Shown here: one piece after another, positions 11,533-20,900 of the stretch
Layout of the letters: each line of letters opens with the position of its first letter
Position numbering within the stretch: position 1 is the stretch's first letter
DNA from: an uncultured Modestobacter sp.
GTDB lineage: Bacteria; Actinomycetota; Actinomycetes; Mycobacteriales; Geodermatophilaceae
Length of the DNA: 64,000 nucleotides
NCBI RefSeq assembly: GCF_947486615.1
Contig: NZ_CANKUD010000004.1
Location: forward strand, 124,001 to 188,000
Reading direction: 5' to 3'
Notes under the pieces: generated by a model
The model's database searches: none
Seen by the model: the letters and a program-made list of their open reading frames with translations, nothing else
Told to the model about the DNA's origin: nothing
Program-made: the position numbers and the translations under genes

Positions 11533-12246
11533 TCAGGTGTGCAGCCCGCACTCGACCTTGTTCTTGCCGGCCCAGCGGCCGGCACGCGGGTCCTCGCCCG
11601 GGGCGACCGGGCGGGTGCAGGGAGCGCAGCCGATCGAGGCGTAGCCGATCTCCGACAACGGGTTCACCGGCACCTGGTGCTCGGCGATGTAGGCGTCGAC
11701 GTGCTCCTGGGTCCAGGCGGCCAGCGGGTTGACCTTCACCATGCCGCGCTTGGCATCCCAGTCGACGACCCTGGTGCCCGTGCGGGTGGCCGACTCGTCG
11801 CGACGCACGCCGGAGCCCCAGGCGGTGAAGCCGGCCAGCGCCTGCGCCAGCGGCTGCACCTTGCGCAGCGAGCAGCACAGGTCCGGGTCCCGCTCGTAGA
11901 GCTTCGCGCCGTGCGCGGCGTCCTGTTCCGCGACGGACTGCAGCGGCTGGACGTCGTGCAGCGTGATCGGCAGGACGCTGGTGATCCAGTCGCGGGTGCC
12001 GATCGTCTCGGCGAAGTGGTAGCCGGTGTTGAGGAACACCACGTTCACCCCGGGGACGGCGCGACTGGCCAGGTGCGCCAGCAGCCCGTCGGCCATCGAG
12101 GAGGTGATCGCGAACGAGTCCCCGAAGGTCTCCCCGGCCCAGGCGAGCACGGCCAGTGCCTGCTCGACCGGGTCGGCGATGCCCTCGAAGCGGGCATCGG
12201 CCTCGGCGGCCAGCTCCGGTGTCGGCTGGACGACAGCGGTGGTCAC
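11533..12246 (-). CDS. cysH: Phosphoadenylyl-sulfate/adenylyl-sulfate reductase
   Basis: SFAITSSMADGLLAHLASRAVPGVNVVFLNTGYHFAET...CCSLRKVQPL...VNPLSEIGYASIGCAPCTRPVAPGEDPRAGRWAGKNKVECGLHT (4Fe-4S CC..CxxC motifs indicate APS reductase). Confidence 0.93.
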   Translation of the reverse strand: MTTAVVQPTPELAAEADARFEGIADPVEQALAVLAWAGETFGDSFAITSSMADGLLAHLASRAVPGVNVVFLNTGYHFAETIGTRDWITSVLPITLHDVQPLQSVAEQDAAHGAKLYERDPDLCCSLRKVQPLAQALAGFTAWGSGVRRDESATRTGTRVVDWDAKRGMVKVNPLAAWTQEHVDAYIAEHQVPVNPLSEIGYASIGCAPCTRPVAPGEDPRAGRWAGKNKVECGLHT

Positions 12247-12413
12247 GGTCGGTTCACCCCAGTTCCGGTCAGGTGCACGGTGAAGGTGCGCAGGCACGAC
12301 GTGCAGTGCCAGCCCTCGTCCTCGGGGACGAGCTCCTCGTCGCCGCAGTACGGGCAGTGGAACACCGGGAGCTGCCGGGTCCTTCCCCGCCGCGGCTCGC
12401 CCTCCTCCGACAT
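12243..12413 (-). CDS. Small zinc-ribbon-like protein in the sulfur-assimilation operon
   Basis: MSEEGEPRRGRTRQLPVFHCPYCGDEELVPEDEGWHCTSCLRTFTVHLTGTGVNRP; two CxxC pairs; lies between sir and cysH. Confidence 0.8.
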   Translation of the reverse strand: MSEEGEPRRGRTRQLPVFHCPYCGDEELVPEDEGWHCTSCLRTFTVHLTGTGVNRP

Positions 12414-12415
12414 GG

Positions 12416-14095
12416 TCAGACCAGCCACTCCTCGTCGGCGCGCGCGACGTACTGGGCGAACCGCTCGCCCGGCTCGCGCCGGTCGAGATAGCCGCGCAGC
12501 ACCCGCTCGCAGTAGTCCGCCGTCTCGTCCTTGGTGATCTTGTGGCCGCGGAACTTGCGGCCGAACGAGGCCTCGACCCCGAGGTGACCGCCCAGGTGCA
12601 CCTGGAAGCCCTCGACGCTCTCGCCCTCGGCGTTGCGGACGATCATGCCCTTGAAGCCGATGTCGGCGGTCTGGAAGCGGGCGCAGCTGTTCGGGCAGCC
12701 GTTGACGTTGATCCCGATCGGCTCGTCGAACTCCGGCAGCCGCCGCTCGAGCTCGGCGTAGAGCTCCTGGGCGTGCGCCTTGGTCTCCACGATCGCCAGC
12801 TTGCAGAACTCCAGGCCGGTGCAGGCCATCGTGCCGCGGCGGAAGGCGCTCGGGCGCACCAGCAGGTCGTGCTCGGCGAGGGCGTCCACCAGCTCCTCGA
12901 CCCGGGCGTCCGGGACGTCGAGGATGACCAGCTTCTGCTGGGTGGTCGTCCGGATCCGGCCGCCCTGGGTGCCGTACTCCTCGGCGAGGTCGGCGATCCG
13001 GGTGAGCAGCGTGCCGCTGATCCGGCCGGTGCGCAGGGCGAAGCCGAGGGCGTTGTTGCCGTCCTTCTGCTTGCTGACCCCGACGTGGTCGCGCTGGTCG
13101 TGCTTCGCCGGGTCCGGAGCGGGGCCGTCGGGCAGCTCGGCGTGCAGGTACTCGTCCTGCAGCACCTGGCGGAACTTCTCCGGACCCCAGTCGGCCATCA
13201 GGAACTTGATCCGGGCGTGGTTGCGCGACCGGCGGTAGCCGTAGTCCCGGAAGATCGAGGTGCACGCCGCCCAGACGTCGGACACCTGGTCGGGCCGGAC
13301 GAAGACGCCGATCCGCTTGGCGAACATCGGGTTGGTCGACAGGCCGCCGCCGACCCACAGGTCGTAGCCGGCCTCGCCGGCCTCGTCGACCACGCCGACG
13401 AAGGAGACGTCGTCGATCTCGGGCTCGGTGCAGTGGTCGACGCAACCGGACATCGACGTCTTCCACTTGCGGGGGAGGTTGCTGAACTGCGGGTCGCCCA
13501 GGTACTTCTCCACGGTCTGGGCCAGCACCTCGGAGGCGTCGATGACCTCGTCGGCGAGGACGCCGGCGAGCGGGCAGTTCAGCATCACCCGCGGGACGTC
13601 GCCGCAGGCCTCCATCGTGCTGAGGCCGACCGACTCCAGCCGTCGCCAGATCTCCGGCACGTCCTCGATCCGGATCCAGTGGTACTGGACGTTCTGCCGG
13701 TCGGTGACGTCGGCGACGTCCCGGCCGAACTCGGTGCTGATGCCGCCGAGCACCCGGAGGGCCTCACTGGTCAGCTGCCCGCCGTCGATGCGTGCCCGCA
13801 TCATGAAGTAGGAGTCCTCGAGCTCCTCGGCCTCCAGCACGGCGGTCTTGCCGCCGGGGATGCCCTGGGCGCGCTGGGTGTAGAGGCCCATCCAGCGCAT
13901 CCGGCCGCGCAGGTCACCGGGGTCGATGCCGTCGAAGCCGGTGTGCGCGTAGATGTCCAGGATCCGCTGGCGGACGTCCAGGCCGTCGGAGTCCTTCTTC
14001 ATCCGCTCGTTCGGGTTCAGCGGCTCGCGGTAGCCCAGTGCCCACTGGCCCTGTCCGCGGACGGGGCGGTTGCTGGAGCGGGTGGGGGTCGACAC
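12416..14095 (-). CDS. Ferredoxin-dependent nitrite/sulfite reductase
   Basis: RMRWMGLYTQRAQGIPGGKTAVLEAEELEDSYFMMRARIDGGQ...TGLEFCKLAIVETK...GINVNGCPNSCARFQTADIGFKG; GTG start 14095. Confidence 0.93.
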   Translation of the reverse strand: MSTPTRSSNRPVRGQGQWALGYREPLNPNERMKKDSDGLDVRQRILDIYAHTGFDGIDPGDLRGRMRWMGLYTQRAQGIPGGKTAVLEAEELEDSYFMMRARIDGGQLTSEALRVLGGISTEFGRDVADVTDRQNVQYHWIRIEDVPEIWRRLESVGLSTMEACGDVPRVMLNCPLAGVLADEVIDASEVLAQTVEKYLGDPQFSNLPRKWKTSMSGCVDHCTEPEIDDVSFVGVVDEAGEAGYDLWVGGGLSTNPMFAKRIGVFVRPDQVSDVWAACTSIFRDYGYRRSRNHARIKFLMADWGPEKFRQVLQDEYLHAELPDGPAPDPAKHDQRDHVGVSKQKDGNNALGFALRTGRISGTLLTRIADLAEEYGTQGGRIRTTTQQKLVILDVPDARVEELVDALAEHDLLVRPSAFRRGTMACTGLEFCKLAIVETKAHAQELYAELERRLPEFDEPIGINVNGCPNSCARFQTADIGFKGMIVRNAEGESVEGFQVHLGGHLGVEASFGRKFRGHKITKDETADYCERVLRGYLDRREPGERFAQYVARADEEWLV

Positions 14096-14315
14096 GTCAG
14101 TCGTTCTCCTCTGCGCCGGCACGGGGTGCGTGCGCGACGCGGCCGGGTGCGGGTGCAGCGGGAGGCTGCGGGGAGCGGGGGCCGTGGTCAGCGCGGAGCG
14201 CGACAGGCGGCGCTGGAGACCCGCGCCAGATCGACGTGCAGGCGCGCCACGAGGAGAGCGCCGCAGTCCGTCACGGTCCGATCGTGCCACACCGGGACGC
14301 CGGAGGGGTGGGCCA

Positions 14316-14798
14316 TCAGTCGGCGGCGGGGACGCCGAAGGAGCGCCAGGCGCTCTCCAGCTCGATCATCTCCGCCACCTGGGGCGGCATCCGCCCGGCG
14401 ACCACGTCGGCCAGGGTCACGTTCTCCAGCACCCGGCGGTAGGCCTCGCGGGCAGCCACCCAGACCGACGCCAGCGGTTCCGCGGCCCCGGGATACTCGA
14501 CGTCCTCGGGGCGCTGGCCGTGCACCTCGGCGAGGAAGCCCTGCTCCACCCGCATGACCCGGGCGATCGAGACCTCCGCGGGCGGCAGGGCCAGCCGGTA
14601 CCCGCCCTCCCGGCCGCGCTGGCTGGTGACCAGCCGGGCGTGCTGCAGGTCGCCCAGGATCGCCTGCAGGAAGCGGGCCGGGATGCCCTGCGCCTGCGCG
14701 ATGCGGTCCGACGTCAGTGACGCCGGCGCCACGGCGGCCAGCTCGACGGCGGCCCGCACGGCGTAGTCGACCCGGGCGGAGATGCGCACGGAGCCCAT
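14316..14798 (-). CDS. Rrf2 family transcriptional regulator
   Basis: RISARVDYAVRAAVELAA...LTSDRIAQAQGIPARFLQAILGDLQHARLVTSQRGREGGYRLA. Confidence 0.92.
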   Translation of the reverse strand: MGSVRISARVDYAVRAAVELAAVAPASLTSDRIAQAQGIPARFLQAILGDLQHARLVTSQRGREGGYRLALPPAEVSIARVMRVEQGFLAEVHGQRPEDVEYPGAAEPLASVWVAAREAYRRVLENVTLADVVAGRMPPQVAEMIELESAWRSFGVPAAD

Positions 14799-14825
14799 CC
14801 TGCCTGGTCTGCGAAGCTGGGCCGC

Positions 14826-15587
14826 GTGTCCCAGCTGCGGTTCACCACCTTGGTGGAGGCCCCGCTGACCGTTGCGTTCGACGTCGCGCGGTCACTCGGG
14901 CGGCCCTGGCCCCGGCCGCTGCGGGAGGTCGTCTCCGAACGGCCCTGGCGCGACGTCCACGAGGCGGAGCTGAGCGGGCGGCGCCGGCTGGTGCACACCC
15001 GGGAGTTCGCCGCCACCGGCGCCGGCACGCTGGTGCACGAGCAGGTCGACTGGCAGACCGCGCTGCCGGGGCCGCTGGGTGGCCTGGTCGACCAGACGGT
15101 GCTGCGCCGCCGGCTGGTCCGGGCGATGCAGGCGCACCTGGACGCCTACGCGGCCGCCGCGGCCCGCCGGGCCGCCGACGTCACCCAGGTCGTCGGCGCC
15201 GCGCTGGTCGACGACCGCAGGCGGGTGCTGGTCGCCCAGCGCGGGGCCGGTCCGCTGGCCGGTCTCTGGGAGTTCCCCGGCGGCAAGGTCGAGCGCGGTG
15301 AGGCCGAGCTGGCCGCGCTGGTCCGGGAGTGCCGCGAGGAGCTGGCCGTCGGCATCGCCCCGCAGGCATTCCTCGGTGAGGTGCCGCTGGACGGCGTCGT
15401 CGCCGGCGGTGCCCCCGGCGCGTCGACGCTGCGGGTGTGGTGGGGCCGGATCACCGCCGGCGAGCTGGTCGCCGCCGAGCACAGCAAGCTGCGCTGGCTG
15501 CCCGCCGAGGACCTCGAGGAGCTGCCCTGGATCCCGGCGGACCGCCCGCTGCTCCCCGCCGTCCGCTCCCTCCTCGCCCGCCTCTGA
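14826..15587 (+). CDS. NUDIX hydrolase (MutT-like) with N-terminal SRPBCC/START-like domain
   Basis: GLWEFPGGKVERGEAELAALVRECREELAV (Nudix box); N-term LRFTTLVEAPLTVAFDVARSLG...EVVSERPWRDVHEAELSGRRRLVHTREFAATGAGTLVHEQVDW. Confidence 0.85.
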   Translation: MSQLRFTTLVEAPLTVAFDVARSLGRPWPRPLREVVSERPWRDVHEAELSGRRRLVHTREFAATGAGTLVHEQVDWQTALPGPLGGLVDQTVLRRRLVRAMQAHLDAYAAAAARRAADVTQVVGAALVDDRRRVLVAQRGAGPLAGLWEFPGGKVERGEAELAALVRECREELAVGIAPQAFLGEVPLDGVVAGGAPGASTLRVWWGRITAGELVAAEHSKLRWLPAEDLEELPWIPADRPLLPAVRSLLARL

Positions 15588-15599
15588 CGGTCCGGTGCC

Positions 15600-16964
15600 T
15601 CAGCCGGCGGCGTTGCCGGTGATGTTCCAGGCGGCCAGCCGCAGCGCCGGGACGGCGACCCGGTTGTAGCCCATCGGGCCCATCAGCCGGTACGGCTGCG
15701 GGTCGACCTCGGAGCCGACGACGACCGCCCCGGGGGCCAGCGCCTCCAGGTAGGACTGGGTGAACCGCAGCGTGCTCACCGGCGCGACCAGCTGCCCGTC
15801 CTCGACCAGCCAGACGCCGTTGCGGGTCAGCCCGGTCCAGACCGAGCGCCGCGCCTCGACGACCCGGGTGTACCAGAGGTCGCTGACCAGCAGCCCGCGC
15901 TCCAGCCCGGCGACCAGGTCGGTCACGCTGCCGCCGGAGCCGGGGGAGAGCACCGGGTCGCCGGCGACCGGGCCCCACGTGGTGCTGACGTCGGAGGCGT
16001 GCCCGGACGGCGCCCGGTCCAGCGCCGCGGCGGTCCGCCGATCGGTGGTCAGCCCCACCGGGACGCCGTCGCGCACCAGTTCGGTGCGGGCGGTGGGCGT
16101 GCCCTCGGTGTCGAAGGGCAGCCCGACGCCGGCGGCCGGGTCGTCGGTGAGGGTGACCGCCGGGTCGAACTGCTGCTCGCCCAGGCGCAGCCCCGAGGTC
16201 CCGTCGACGACGGCCTTGCCGTTGAACTGGCCCGACACCAGCCCGCCGACCAGGTCGGTGACCGCGGCCGGCTCCAGCACGACCGGGTAGGAGCCTGGGT
16301 CGACCGGTACGGCGTCGACGCCGGCCCGGGCCTTGGCACCGGCCCGGGCGCCCAGTGCGGCGCAGTCGAGGTCGGCGAGGCGGGCGGACATCGACCGGGC
16401 GACGCCGTCGGCGCCGGAGAGCCGGGCGATGCCGTCGCAGATCGCCGAGGTGGTCGCGCCGCGCAGGTGCCGGCCGGCGGTGTCGGCGAGCACGGTGCTG
16501 AGCGCGGCGGTCTGCACGAAGCCGGCGGTGCTCAGCCCGCCCGCGGCGGCGACGAACGCGGCGACGCCGGCGGCCCGGTCGGCGGGGGAGGCGGCCGCGG
16601 TCGCCTCGTCCGGGGAGCCGGCGGAGGTCAGCGGTGCCGGCTCGCCGAGCCCGGGCCAGCTGGGGTCGCGAGGGCGCAGCCGGGCGGCGGCGAGGGTGGC
16701 CGCGACCAGGTCGGCGACCGCGTCGGGGCGGGACCGGGTGGTGGCGGCGGTCGCCGTCCGGCCGCCGTCCACGGTCAGCTGCAGGTGCAGCGTCACCTGC
16801 TCGTCGGCGACGTTCTGGTGGATCGCGGAGTCGGCGAAGCGGGTCAGCGCCAGCGTCGAGCGCTCGGCGCGGACGGTCGCCGCGGCGTCGGCGCCGGCCT
16901 GCCGGCGCACCTCGCCGAGGACGGCACCGGCCAGGTCGTCGAGGAGGGAGTCGGGGGAGGGCAT
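15600..16964 (-). CDS. TldD/PmbA family metallopeptidase-like protein (TldE-like)
   Basis: PVVLEPAAVTDLVGGLVSGQFNGKAVVDGTSGLRLGEQ...TTWGPVAGDPVLSPGSGG; adjacent to tldD-like gene. Confidence 0.88.
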   Translation of the reverse strand: MPSPDSLLDDLAGAVLGEVRRQAGADAAATVRAERSTLALTRFADSAIHQNVADEQVTLHLQLTVDGGRTATAATTRSRPDAVADLVAATLAAARLRPRDPSWPGLGEPAPLTSAGSPDEATAAASPADRAAGVAAFVAAAGGLSTAGFVQTAALSTVLADTAGRHLRGATTSAICDGIARLSGADGVARSMSARLADLDCAALGARAGAKARAGVDAVPVDPGSYPVVLEPAAVTDLVGGLVSGQFNGKAVVDGTSGLRLGEQQFDPAVTLTDDPAAGVGLPFDTEGTPTARTELVRDGVPVGLTTDRRTAAALDRAPSGHASDVSTTWGPVAGDPVLSPGSGGSVTDLVAGLERGLLVSDLWYTRVVEARRSVWTGLTRNGVWLVEDGQLVAPVSTLRFTQSYLEALAPGAVVVGSEVDPQPYRLMGPMGYNRVAVPALRLAAWNITGNAAG

Positions 16965-18481
16965 CACCCGCGCACCCCCACCCGGACGCCGGAGAAGCGG
17001 GCCGGCGCCGCGCCGTGGCCGGTGTGGCCCACCTGCCCGGGCTGCCCCTTGCCGCAGTTGGGCGTGCCCCAGGCCCGCCACTCACCCGGCGCGCGGCCGG
17101 CGAGCATGTCCAGCGAGGACCAGAAGCGCGGCCCGATCCCGGTGTAGGAGGGGTTCTTGAGCATCCGGCCCTTCCGGCCGTTGCGCACCTCCCAGCCGAT
17201 CTCGCAGCCGAACTGGAAGTTGAGCCGGCGGTCGTCGATCGACCAGGAGCGGTTGTGCTCCATGAGCACGCCGTCGTCGGTGGCGGCGATCATCTCCTCC
17301 AGCGTGTGCGGGCCGGGCTCGAGCCCGACGTTGGTCATCCGGACCATCGGCAGGCGGGCGTACCCGTCGGCGCGCACGGAGCCGGCGTACCCCAGCCCGG
17401 CGAGGGCGGCGGAGTCACGGCCGGCCAGCACGCCCACCCAGGTGCCGTTGCGCACCGCGTCGCGGGCGGTGGCCGGGGTGCCCTCGTCGTCGTAGCCGAA
17501 GGAGCCCAGCGCGCCGGGGATGGTGGGGTCGATGGTGATGTTCATCAGCTCGGAGCCGAAGCGCAGCGAGCCGAGCTGGGAGAGGTCCAGCCAGGAGGTG
17601 CCGGCGAAGGCCGCCTCCCAGCCGAGGATGCGGTCGAGCTCGATGGCGTGCCCGACGGACTCGTGGATCTGCAGCGACATCTGCTCCCCGCCCAGCAGCA
17701 GGGTCGTCTCGCCGGCGGGGCACGCCGGCGCGGTGAGCAGCTCCTGGCACTCGGCGGCGATCCGGTCGGCGTGGCCGGGCAGGTCGAGCTCCCGCACCAG
17801 CTCCCAGCCGCGGGTGCCGTACTGGCCGCGGAAGGCCGGGTAGGAGCGGCGCTGGGTCTCCCCGTCCCCGACGGTGAGGCAGTGCATGCCGGCGCCGGTC
17901 TCCCGGACGTGCTGCCCGATCCGGGCGCCCTCGCTGGAGACGAACGCGGTGCGGGTGTCCCAGGCCTGGTGCAGCGCCTCGGCCACCGCGACCCCGGCCG
18001 CCCGCATGGTCGCGGTGACCCCGGTGAGCAGGTCGCCCTTCTCCGCCAGCGGCACGGTGAAGGGGTCCTCCAGGCACTCGCTGGCCCAGTCGGCCTGCAC
18101 GGCCGGGACGGCGACGAGCTCCATCGGCGGCCCGGGGACGGCGGCCGAGGCCTGGGCGATGGCGGTGGCCCGCGCGCCGGTGCGGCGGGCGTCGGCGTCG
18201 CCGGCCGGGTCGCCGAGGGCGGCGAAGCCCCACGAGGAGCCGACCAGCGCGCGGACGCCCAGCCCGACGGAGGTGGTCTGGGACAGCGAGCGGACGTCGC
18301 CGTCGCGGGCGGTCATCGACTCGTGCCGGCGGTCGACCAGCCGGGCGTCGGCGTACCGGGCCCCGGCCGCCAGCGCGGCCTCCACCGCAGCCGCCGCCGC
18401 CTCGAAGGCGGCCGGGTCGACCGCGGACGAAGCGCCGCCCCGACCTGCTCCACCGCGACCAGGTTCATTAGCCATGCTCAT
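16964..18481 (-). CDS. tldD: TldD family metalloprotease
   Basis: LLGGEQMSLQIHESVGHAIELDRILGWEAAFAGTSWLDLSQLGSLRFGSELMNITIDPTIPGALGSFGYDDEG (HExxxH). Confidence 0.92.
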   Translation of the reverse strand: MSMANEPGRGGAGRGGASSAVDPAAFEAAAAAVEAALAAGARYADARLVDRRHESMTARDGDVRSLSQTTSVGLGVRALVGSSWGFAALGDPAGDADARRTGARATAIAQASAAVPGPPMELVAVPAVQADWASECLEDPFTVPLAEKGDLLTGVTATMRAAGVAVAEALHQAWDTRTAFVSSEGARIGQHVRETGAGMHCLTVGDGETQRRSYPAFRGQYGTRGWELVRELDLPGHADRIAAECQELLTAPACPAGETTLLLGGEQMSLQIHESVGHAIELDRILGWEAAFAGTSWLDLSQLGSLRFGSELMNITIDPTIPGALGSFGYDDEGTPATARDAVRNGTWVGVLAGRDSAALAGLGYAGSVRADGYARLPMVRMTNVGLEPGPHTLEEMIAATDDGVLMEHNRSWSIDDRRLNFQFGCEIGWEVRNGRKGRMLKNPSYTGIGPRFWSSLDMLAGRAPGEWRAWGTPNCGKGQPGQVGHTGHGAAPARFSGVRVGVRG

Positions 18482-18874
18482 CATCGCGGACCATCCTCCG
18501 CCCCCGTCCGGCACCACACAAGGAGCGGCCGCCGCCCGTCGCGGACCGGGTGCCGGGAAGGCGGTGTCGAACGGTTGATCAATTGCTGCGGAGAGATCAT
18601 CGAAGCGTCGAAAAGTGTCCGGTCGCAACGGTTGTATTGCGTCGGTGTTTCGCGTTCTCCCAGGTGGTCGTTTGCACAGGTCACAAAATGATGACGGTCG
18701 TGGACTGCCTCTTCCGGCTCTGCCTAGGGTCTGCCCCGTCGCTCCTGTCCGTCAGCGTCCCGACAGCTGCCTGACAGCGTGCGTTCACGCACGACCCCCA
18801 GTCCGTCCGGTGATCCCGGGTCGGTCAGACCTGATCGTTCCTCCCGCTTCCGCGGGTCGAGGAGGCAATCCAAC

Positions 18875-20593
18875 GTGAAGTTGAGCAAGCGCAGTGCGAT
18901 GCTCATCGCGACCGGGCTCACCGGTGCGATGGCGCTGTCGGCCTGTGGCGGCGGCAGTGACGACGGTGGCGGCGACGGCGAGAGCGGCGCCTCGGGTCGG
19001 GTCGTCTTCGGTGAGTCCACGGACTTCCCGGAGAACCTGTACCCGAACATCGCGGCCGGCAACGCGACGTCGGTGGCCAACGTGCTGATCCGCGTCCTGC
19101 CCTCGCCGTACCACATCCAGCCCGACTTCACCGTCGAGTACAACGACGAGCTGCTGACCGAGGAGCCGACCCTCGAGACCGACGGCGGCACCCAGGTCAA
19201 CACCTACTCGATCAACGAGGAAGCGGTCTGGAGCGACGGCACCCCGATCACCGCCGACGACTTCGAGTTCACCTGGCAGGCCAACCGCAGCGGCGACCCG
19301 GCCGACGGCGGCTGCCCCGCCGTCCTGTCGACCACCGGCTACGACATCATCGAGAGCGTCGAGGGCTCGGACGACGGCAAGACCGTCACCGTCACCTACA
19401 CCACGCCGTTCGCCGACTGGCAGGGCAACTTCGAGAACCTGCTGCCGGCCCACCTCATGGCCTCCGAGGACCCGGTCGCGCTCTGCGAGACGATCACCAC
19501 CGGCTGGCCGATCTCCGAGGGCCTGCCGGAGAACATCTCCGGTGGCCCCTGGCAGGTGTCGAACATCGACGCCGGCACCCAGGTCATCGTGCTGACCCCC
19601 AACCCGGAGTGGTGGGGCGACGGCCCGAACCTCGAGCAGCTGATCATCCAGAACATCGGCAACGACCCGACGACCGCCGTCCAGGGCATCCAGTCCGGTG
19701 AGCTCGGCGTGATCTACCCGCAGCCGCAGCTGGACCTGGTCGAGCAGATCCAGGCGCTGGAGCCGAACGTCGAGAGCGAGATCAGCTTCGGTCTCTCCTT
19801 CGAGCACGTCGACCTCAACACCCAGGACCCGCACCTGGCCGACCCGAACGTCCGCACGGCCTTCGCCTACGCGCTGGACCGTGAGGAGATCGTCGACCAG
19901 ACCGTCGGCCAGTTCTCCAGCGACGCGCAGGTCCTCAACAACCGGATCTGGCTGAACACCCAGCCCGAGTACGAGGACACCGCACCGGAGGAGGTCAAGA
20001 CCCAGAGCGTCGACGCCGCCCGCGCGCTGCTCGAGCAGTCCGGCTACACCGCCGGCGCCGACGGGATCTACACCCACCCCGAGCGTGGCCCGCTGAACAT
20101 CCAGATCGACACCACGGCGAACAACCCGCTGCGGCAGACGACGATCGAGGTGATGATCCCGCAGCTGCGCGAGGCGGGCATCAACGCGACGTTCAACGCC
20201 AACCCGGACATCTTCGCCGGTGCCGAGCAGCCGACCAGCCTCGAGGCCGGCGGTTTCCAGGCCGCGCTCTTCGCCTGGGTGGGCAACCCGTTCGTCACCT
20301 CGTCGCAGTCGATCTACCAGACGCCGCAGGGCGACAACGTCCAGCAGAACTACTCCCGGATCGGGACGCCGGAGATCGACGCCCTCTTCGCGGAGCTGGG
20401 CACCACGCCGGAGCGCGAGCGGCAGGCGGAGCTGGGCAACGAGATCGACGCCCTGCTGTGGGAGCAGATGGCCACCATCCCGCTCTACCAGAAGCCGACC
20501 TTCATCGCGTACCAGTCCTCGATCGAGGGTGTGCAGGACAACCCCACCGAGGCCGGTCCGCTCTGGAACTCGCAGACCTGGACGATCGAGTGA
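18875..20593 (+). CDS. ABC transporter substrate-binding protein, family 5 (peptide/oligopeptide type)
   Basis: Lipobox ALSACGGGS; EEAVWSDGTPITADDFEFTWQANRSG...LTPNPEWWGDGPNLEQL...YALDREEIV; GTG start 18875. Confidence 0.92.
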   Translation: MKLSKRSAMLIATGLTGAMALSACGGGSDDGGGDGESGASGRVVFGESTDFPENLYPNIAAGNATSVANVLIRVLPSPYHIQPDFTVEYNDELLTEEPTLETDGGTQVNTYSINEEAVWSDGTPITADDFEFTWQANRSGDPADGGCPAVLSTTGYDIIESVEGSDDGKTVTVTYTTPFADWQGNFENLLPAHLMASEDPVALCETITTGWPISEGLPENISGGPWQVSNIDAGTQVIVLTPNPEWWGDGPNLEQLIIQNIGNDPTTAVQGIQSGELGVIYPQPQLDLVEQIQALEPNVESEISFGLSFEHVDLNTQDPHLADPNVRTAFAYALDREEIVDQTVGQFSSDAQVLNNRIWLNTQPEYEDTAPEEVKTQSVDAARALLEQSGYTAGADGIYTHPERGPLNIQIDTTANNPLRQTTIEVMIPQLREAGINATFNANPDIFAGAEQPTSLEAGGFQAALFAWVGNPFVTSSQSIYQTPQGDNVQQNYSRIGTPEIDALFAELGTTPERERQAELGNEIDALLWEQMATIPLYQKPTFIAYQSSIEGVQDNPTEAGPLWNSQTWTIE

Positions 20594-20605
20594 CCTCGGT
20601 CGCCT

Positions 20606-20663
20606 GAGCACCACCTGCACCGAGCACCACCCGCACCGAGCAACACCCGCACTGAGCACCACC
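20606..20663. repeat. 16-bp tandem repeat, about 3.6 copies
   Basis: GAGCACCACCTGCACC / GAGCACCACCCGCACC / GAGCAACACCCGCACT / GAGCACCACC. Confidence 0.9.
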
Positions 20664-20666
20664 GGA

Positions 20667-20696
20667 CCCGGCGCCGCCCCCCGCGGCGGCGCCGGG
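20667..20696. terminator. Strong GC hairpin, 12-bp perfect stem, 6-nt loop
   Basis: CCCGGCGCCGCC-CCCCGC-GGCGGCGCCGGG. Confidence 0.65.
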
Positions 20697-20703
20697 ACCC
20701 GGG

Positions 20704-20741
20704 CCCACGGCCCCCTGGGATCACTCCCGGGGGGCCGTGGG
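20704..20741. terminator. Second strong GC hairpin, 12-bp perfect stem, 14-nt loop
   Basis: CCCACGGCCCCC...GGGGGCCGTGGG. Confidence 0.65.
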
Positions 20742-20900
20742 GTGTCCGGGGTCGATGTGTCGCCGCTGTTGCGCGGCAGTGACCCCCGCATGGCGGCCCT
20801 GCCGCCCCATCGCCACCGGCCGGCCCGTCCCTCCCAGGACGCGCCGCTCACCTGGCCGTCCGACACCGGACGGCTTCCGCTCCCGGCGTAAGGTCACCGC

